Assembly (NCBI GenBank): GCA_947650285.1 | Contig: CANTFL010001320.1 | Span: forward strand, 50,616-114,615 | DNA from: Hyaloperonospora brassicae | Lineage: Eukaryota > Oomycota > Peronosporomycetes > Peronosporales > Peronosporaceae | Direction of reading: 5' to 3' | Length of the DNA: 64,000 bases | Shown here: one piece after another, positions 60,520 through 64,000 of the stretch | Layout of the letters: every line of letters begins with the position of its first letter | Numbering within the stretch: position 1 is the stretch's first letter | Notes under the pieces: generated by a model | What the model saw: only the letters and a program-made list of their open reading frames with translations | Databases searched by the model: none | What the model was told of the DNA's origin: nothing | Made by a program: the position numbers and the translations under genes

Positions 60520-61530
60520 TGCGGTATGTTAAGTGATGGCGTAAACCTTCGATTCGTACAGCTTGCAAACCCGGAAAGGTTGACTCCGACTTCACCCATC
60601 TTGACTCATCAGATAACCTTTCTCTCCCCATACGACGGCCCTTTGACTGCACATGCTCCGTATAGGACCATCGAGCTCGTGGTTGCGGTCCTCCTTCACT
60701 TCGTATTTCTATCGCTCCCGCGCAAGTGGCCTAGACCATGGGACTTGATATCTCAGCTGCCGTCCGCACCAGATTCAGTAATCAAGACGGCGTCTCTCTG
60801 TACAAGTTGGTGAGCCTAGCAACACACCGTAAGTGATGAAGAGATACATCTATCTTGGGAGTGGCTGATGAGACTGTTCGGCTGATCGCCAAGGTGTCCT
60901 CACGTCCTGAGGAATACACTCTCAACAATGCTGTCTCAGCGCTTCGAAATGGACTTCAAGCACACTACTTCCCACTAAAAGGCGGTCTAAAATTTACAGG
61001 GAATTGATCATACAATCAACTCCTGGAGCTCATGAGGAGGAAATAAGTCACATCTCACGGCCCTGTCTACTGCGCACACGACGAACATTGAAGCTTCAGC
61101 AACGGTTGTTCGATGCTAAGGTCTAAAAATGTGGTGGTGAGAACTGCTGGACAAATGATAATGCGCTTTTTGATGGCCGCGTGGGTAGACGAAGAAACAT
61201 GCCGGTGGATCAAATCTTCGAGAAGTTCGATCTCAAGATGCCTTCCGTCACTAGTCTCACGGATCGCGAACGACTGTGCCACGACGTCGCACGGTGCTCC
61301 TGTCTTGTTGTGTTGAGCAAGAACGGTTATCTCATATACGTTTCGTCCTAGCCGTGAGTGCACGAGAAACGATGACCTAAGAACTGTCCTTGATATAATG
61401 CACTGTTATCGAAAACATCCTCATCCGATCGCGAGCGAGCTGTCGAGCTCGTAGATGCCTGGTTGGAAATTTGATCTCGTTTGGGACGCGTCCCCATGAC
61501 GCTTTTGGCGCCGAACCCTAGACAACCCTT
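60520..61530. other. Intergenic or decayed transposon sequence
   Basis: No intact gene. Parts of 61,100-61,320 may belong to the Harbinger-like remnant that follows. Confidence 0.35.
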
Positions 61531-61536
61531 GGAAGG

Positions 61537-61651
61537 TGTCGAAAAAGGACGATGATCTACTACTGACACTGTTAATCATGTGCGCTATATTGCACAACGA
61601 GCTTACGTCTGGTGATGCGACGACTGTTGTCGAAGAGTTGAGTCAATTATA
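61537..61651 (+). pseudogene. Remnant of a Harbinger-like (DDE_Tnp_4) transposase
   Basis: Reads VSKKDDDLLLTLLIMCAILH followed by NELTSGD and VVEELSQL. The hydrophobic helix ending in LHN is the usual last conserved block of PIF/Harbinger transposases. Upstream frames are broken, so only a relic remains; no terminal repeats were found. Confidence 0.4.
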
Positions 61652-63175
61652 AGGTACAAGCGTAGACAAGGCGCTCACATAGTGACAAATGGCTGCAACT
61701 TGACGCATCGAACAAAAATGCGAGCACGTTTTGGAACAGGTCTTTCAGGCTCGGCTGTCGCATGGGGCCCCCTTGACTCGTTCTATTGACAGTTGGGGCA
61801 AGTTACGCGACGATTGCTCCAAAGCTGCTAGAGCAGATAATAGAAGGCGAGTGTTTTGCCACCCGGTTGTGACGGAAGATAAGCATGAATCGGTAAGGTT
61901 GGTAATGTTGATGAAAATTACTCTGGTGATGCGAGAGTGTTGTGTCTGCAAGATCGTCAATCACACAATCTTGACATACAATTCGTTCGCCTTCTCATCA
62001 TAATCACAGAGTGTGTATCCCGAATGTTTATTAGCGTCGTTCACTACTTAGGTAAATAGGATGGCTGCAAGTTCCCCTACCCGGTGATTACTTTCGTTTT
62101 CCTCGTCGACACGAAGCATCCTCCCACGATGAAGCTAACATCGCATTGGGTATGGTAGCTTAGACAAACAACAGCTAGCGTGATACGTTCTGATTCACGT
62201 CGATTTGCAATTGCACAGTTTTCACAGAACTGGCAACATGTCCGCCAGGGAATGTGGTCGTACGCTCGACGGCGTCGTCATCGCCATATACTGATGAACA
62301 CAACTTCCCGTCTCAACACATTCATCAAGTATAGAGATGAAACGCGCTTGCATGTAGAAGACCGCAACATTGAGCTTTGCATTAGAAGCTTGTAGGAAAG
62401 GGTGCTTGCAAGTGTGCGTAAGGCGATAGGTAAACTGCCTAGCAGCAAAATTTTCTCTCTCTTTTGTATGGGAGCGAGTCCTGCAGGATGTAGTGCCATA
62501 CGTGTCCTGCGAGGCCCATCTAGCATATTTTCCCTCCATGGGAAGATACGCACATTTGTGTCGCTCTTCGGATAGGAAACGAATCGCAACGAATCGCATA
62601 AGAGCTTGGACGTCATACACACATCACGTACGCATGGGATCGAATCGAAGCGCGTTTACGAGCGATACGCTAATAAGTATATGCTCAAAGCTTTGTAGTA
62701 GCAACGGCTTATGTAGCGGAGCTAGCACATCTTCCGCGCCTCTACACTCGGCGGCGTAGGGAGCGCTTTAAATTTCTCCTCTCATCTGTCACTTCATGTC
62801 GTCTTTCACACTTTGTTCTTATTAACTCACAGGCGAGATCAGGCGTTGCAGCCCTTCTCTCGCATCCTGCTTTTCAACATGTCAGTAGCACCAGAAAATT
62901 GCATCCACACACTACGATTTACGGTAATACCTTTGTAATCAAACCACAAAAAATATTTTTGTCCCGTACTCATTTCTTAACATCTGATGCAGGTACGCGT
63001 ATTCCTCAAAACTTGATTCTTCCTGTGACCTGGATAGATTTATACCAAAGAGCGAAATTTCAGAGCTCCAGCGTCCATCATGTTCTTTTCCACAATGGGT
63101 GCAGCATGTGAGCTTTGACTATATATAGTTTGACGCAAAAGGCGTGTACCGGTGATTGTCAGATCGTTTTAAAAC
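61652..63175. other. Non-coding sequence before the right-edge LTR
   Basis: No gene recognised. It probably contains further decayed transposon sequence. Confidence 0.35.
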
Positions 63176-63590
63176 TGTAACGGGGCAGCCCGTTCCATTG
63201 AAATTGTCATTTAGAAGATAATGACAATAAATAATATTATGTTGAATATTCTTTTAACAATATCACCAAGGGTGGTGATATTGATGGGTCGACCAAAGAG
63301 TCTGCTCATTGGTTGATATCTTGATGATATCAACCCACCAATCGCCGCAAGACGCGCGCAAGGAGTGCTGACGAGACGTCTTCATACACTCAGTTAGATT
63401 AGTATAATAAAGTTAAGTCAAACAGAGAGACAGTGGTTAAAGACTTAATTATATTAATATAACAGTTCGACTTTTCCCTAAGACAGTGTTGCCGCTGTCT
63501 TACCTACCGCTTCCTCGCTTGCCACGTGTACGTCCGTCGGGGCACCCAAATCCCTTGCGCTAAGTTACGCAAGGGTGTGCCCCCGTTACA
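63176..63590 (+). repeat. 5' LTR of a Ty3/gypsy-type retrotransposon
   Basis: A 415-bp segment begins TGTAACGGGG and ends CCCCGTTACA, a 10-base perfect terminal inverted repeat with TG...CA borders. It is followed by a two-base spacer, a primer-binding site and a gag frame in the right orientation. Two strong hairpins lie within it (63258-63283 and 63311-63335). The 3' LTR lies beyond the window. Confidence 0.85.
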
Positions 63591-63592
63591 CC

Positions 63593-63601
63593 TGGTAGCA
63601 C
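63593..63601 (+). promoter_or_regulatory. Primer-binding site, initiator tRNA-Met type
   Basis: TGGTAGCAC, two bases after the LTR; complementary to the 3' end (GCTACCA) of eukaryotic initiator tRNA-Met. Confidence 0.7.
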
Positions 63602-63640
63602 TTTGTAGTCCATCCAGCGACCACCTCCACATCATCCACC

Positions 63641-63922
63641 ATGAATATGTTGGATGATGAAGAGACCTTTCACGCCACGCGTGAAGGGTTTACCCATTTG
63701 AGTGACATCGAATGGAGTGCGGTAGAACGAATGAGTTCTACCGTAGGCGAGTTCGCCATTAGCGCCATGTTGGAGTCTCTAGACAGAGACCAACAACATG
63801 CCGCTATCGCCAAGTTCATTCACAATGAACTTGCTCTCGAGAGGGAGAAAGTAGCCTTGCTTCACCAGCAAGGCTCTCAACAGGCCGAGCAGTTGAGTGA
63901 ACTTGGTGCTCAACAGACATAG
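63641..63922 (+). CDS. Gag N-terminal part, interrupted by an in-frame TAG
   Basis: The ATG at 63641 starts 93 codons of an acidic, helix-rich protein (MNMLDDEETFHATREGF) that ends at a TAG (63920-63922). The same frame stays open to the end of the window with similar composition, so the stop lies inside gag rather than at its end. It may be a mutation in this copy, which would make it non-functional, or a leaky stop. The family assignment rests on position after the LTR and primer-binding site. Confidence 0.65.
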   Translation: MNMLDDEETFHATREGFTHLSDIEWSAVERMSSTVGEFAISAMLESLDRDQQHAAIAKFIHNELALEREKVALLHQQGSQQAEQLSELGAQQT

Positions 63923-64000
63923 CTGATGAGAAAGCAGCAATTCCATGCTGCTGTGGGCGGGACGGCGCATGCGCGTCGTCTCGAGGTTATGAAAGTTGAC

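Overview
The window reads as nuclear DNA of an oomycete (Phytophthora or downy-mildew type). The evidence is the short GT-AG introns (about 70-110 nt, with YTRAY-like branch sequences and YAG ends), the GC-rich coding third positions, the compact spacing between genes, several start sites resembling the oomycete initiator (YTCAYTYY), and protein families typical of stramenopiles. The species cannot be fixed from the sequence alone. Exon borders given here were derived by reading splice signals and reading frames and comparing with remembered family patterns; no database was searched.

Left arm (1-17,400). An NAA40-like histone N-terminal acetyltransferase is followed by 4.6 kb without a recognisable gene that ends in a ~280-bp uninterrupted (CT)n tract. 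Then come a seven-repeat Cys/His protein, a formin with three CCDC53-like repeats before its FH2 domain, and a cluster of small, intron-rich minus-strand genes. One of these matches SPRING (C12orf49), a Golgi regulator of SREBP processing.

Middle (17,400-41,000). This part is gene-poor, AT-rich and full of transposons. It holds a 1,030-bp element with 64-bp terminal inverted repeats and an 8-bp target duplication that carries pieces of two host genes (adenylate kinase and 3-hydroxyacyl-CoA dehydratase). Next are an ~8 kb decayed LINE, a decayed minus-strand Ty3/gypsy element with recognisable LTRs, and a 2.3 kb pogo-like transposon whose four-exon transposase is open throughout. The contrast with the gene-dense arms fits the two-compartment genomes known in this group.

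Right arm (41,000-60,500). Gene-dense and mostly housekeeping: a UBE3B/UBE3C-type HECT ubiquitin ligase (nine exons), cytosolic HSP90 ending in MEEVD, an importin-7/8-like transport receptor, the mitochondrial F1-ATPase assembly factor ATP11/ATPAF1, a dolichol/phytol/DAG-kinase-like membrane protein with a one-base frame break in a G run, a ZNF830-like coiled-coil protein, and an atypical E2F with two DNA-binding domains and E2F-type sites in its own upstream region. A poorly understood, possibly decaying PX-like locus lies at 53.4-54.8 kb.

Right edge (60,500-64,000). A Harbinger-like transposase remnant is followed by the 5' LTR, the initiator-Met primer-binding site and the start of gag of a Ty3/gypsy element that runs out of the window. 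Its gag frame is interrupted by one in-frame TAG.
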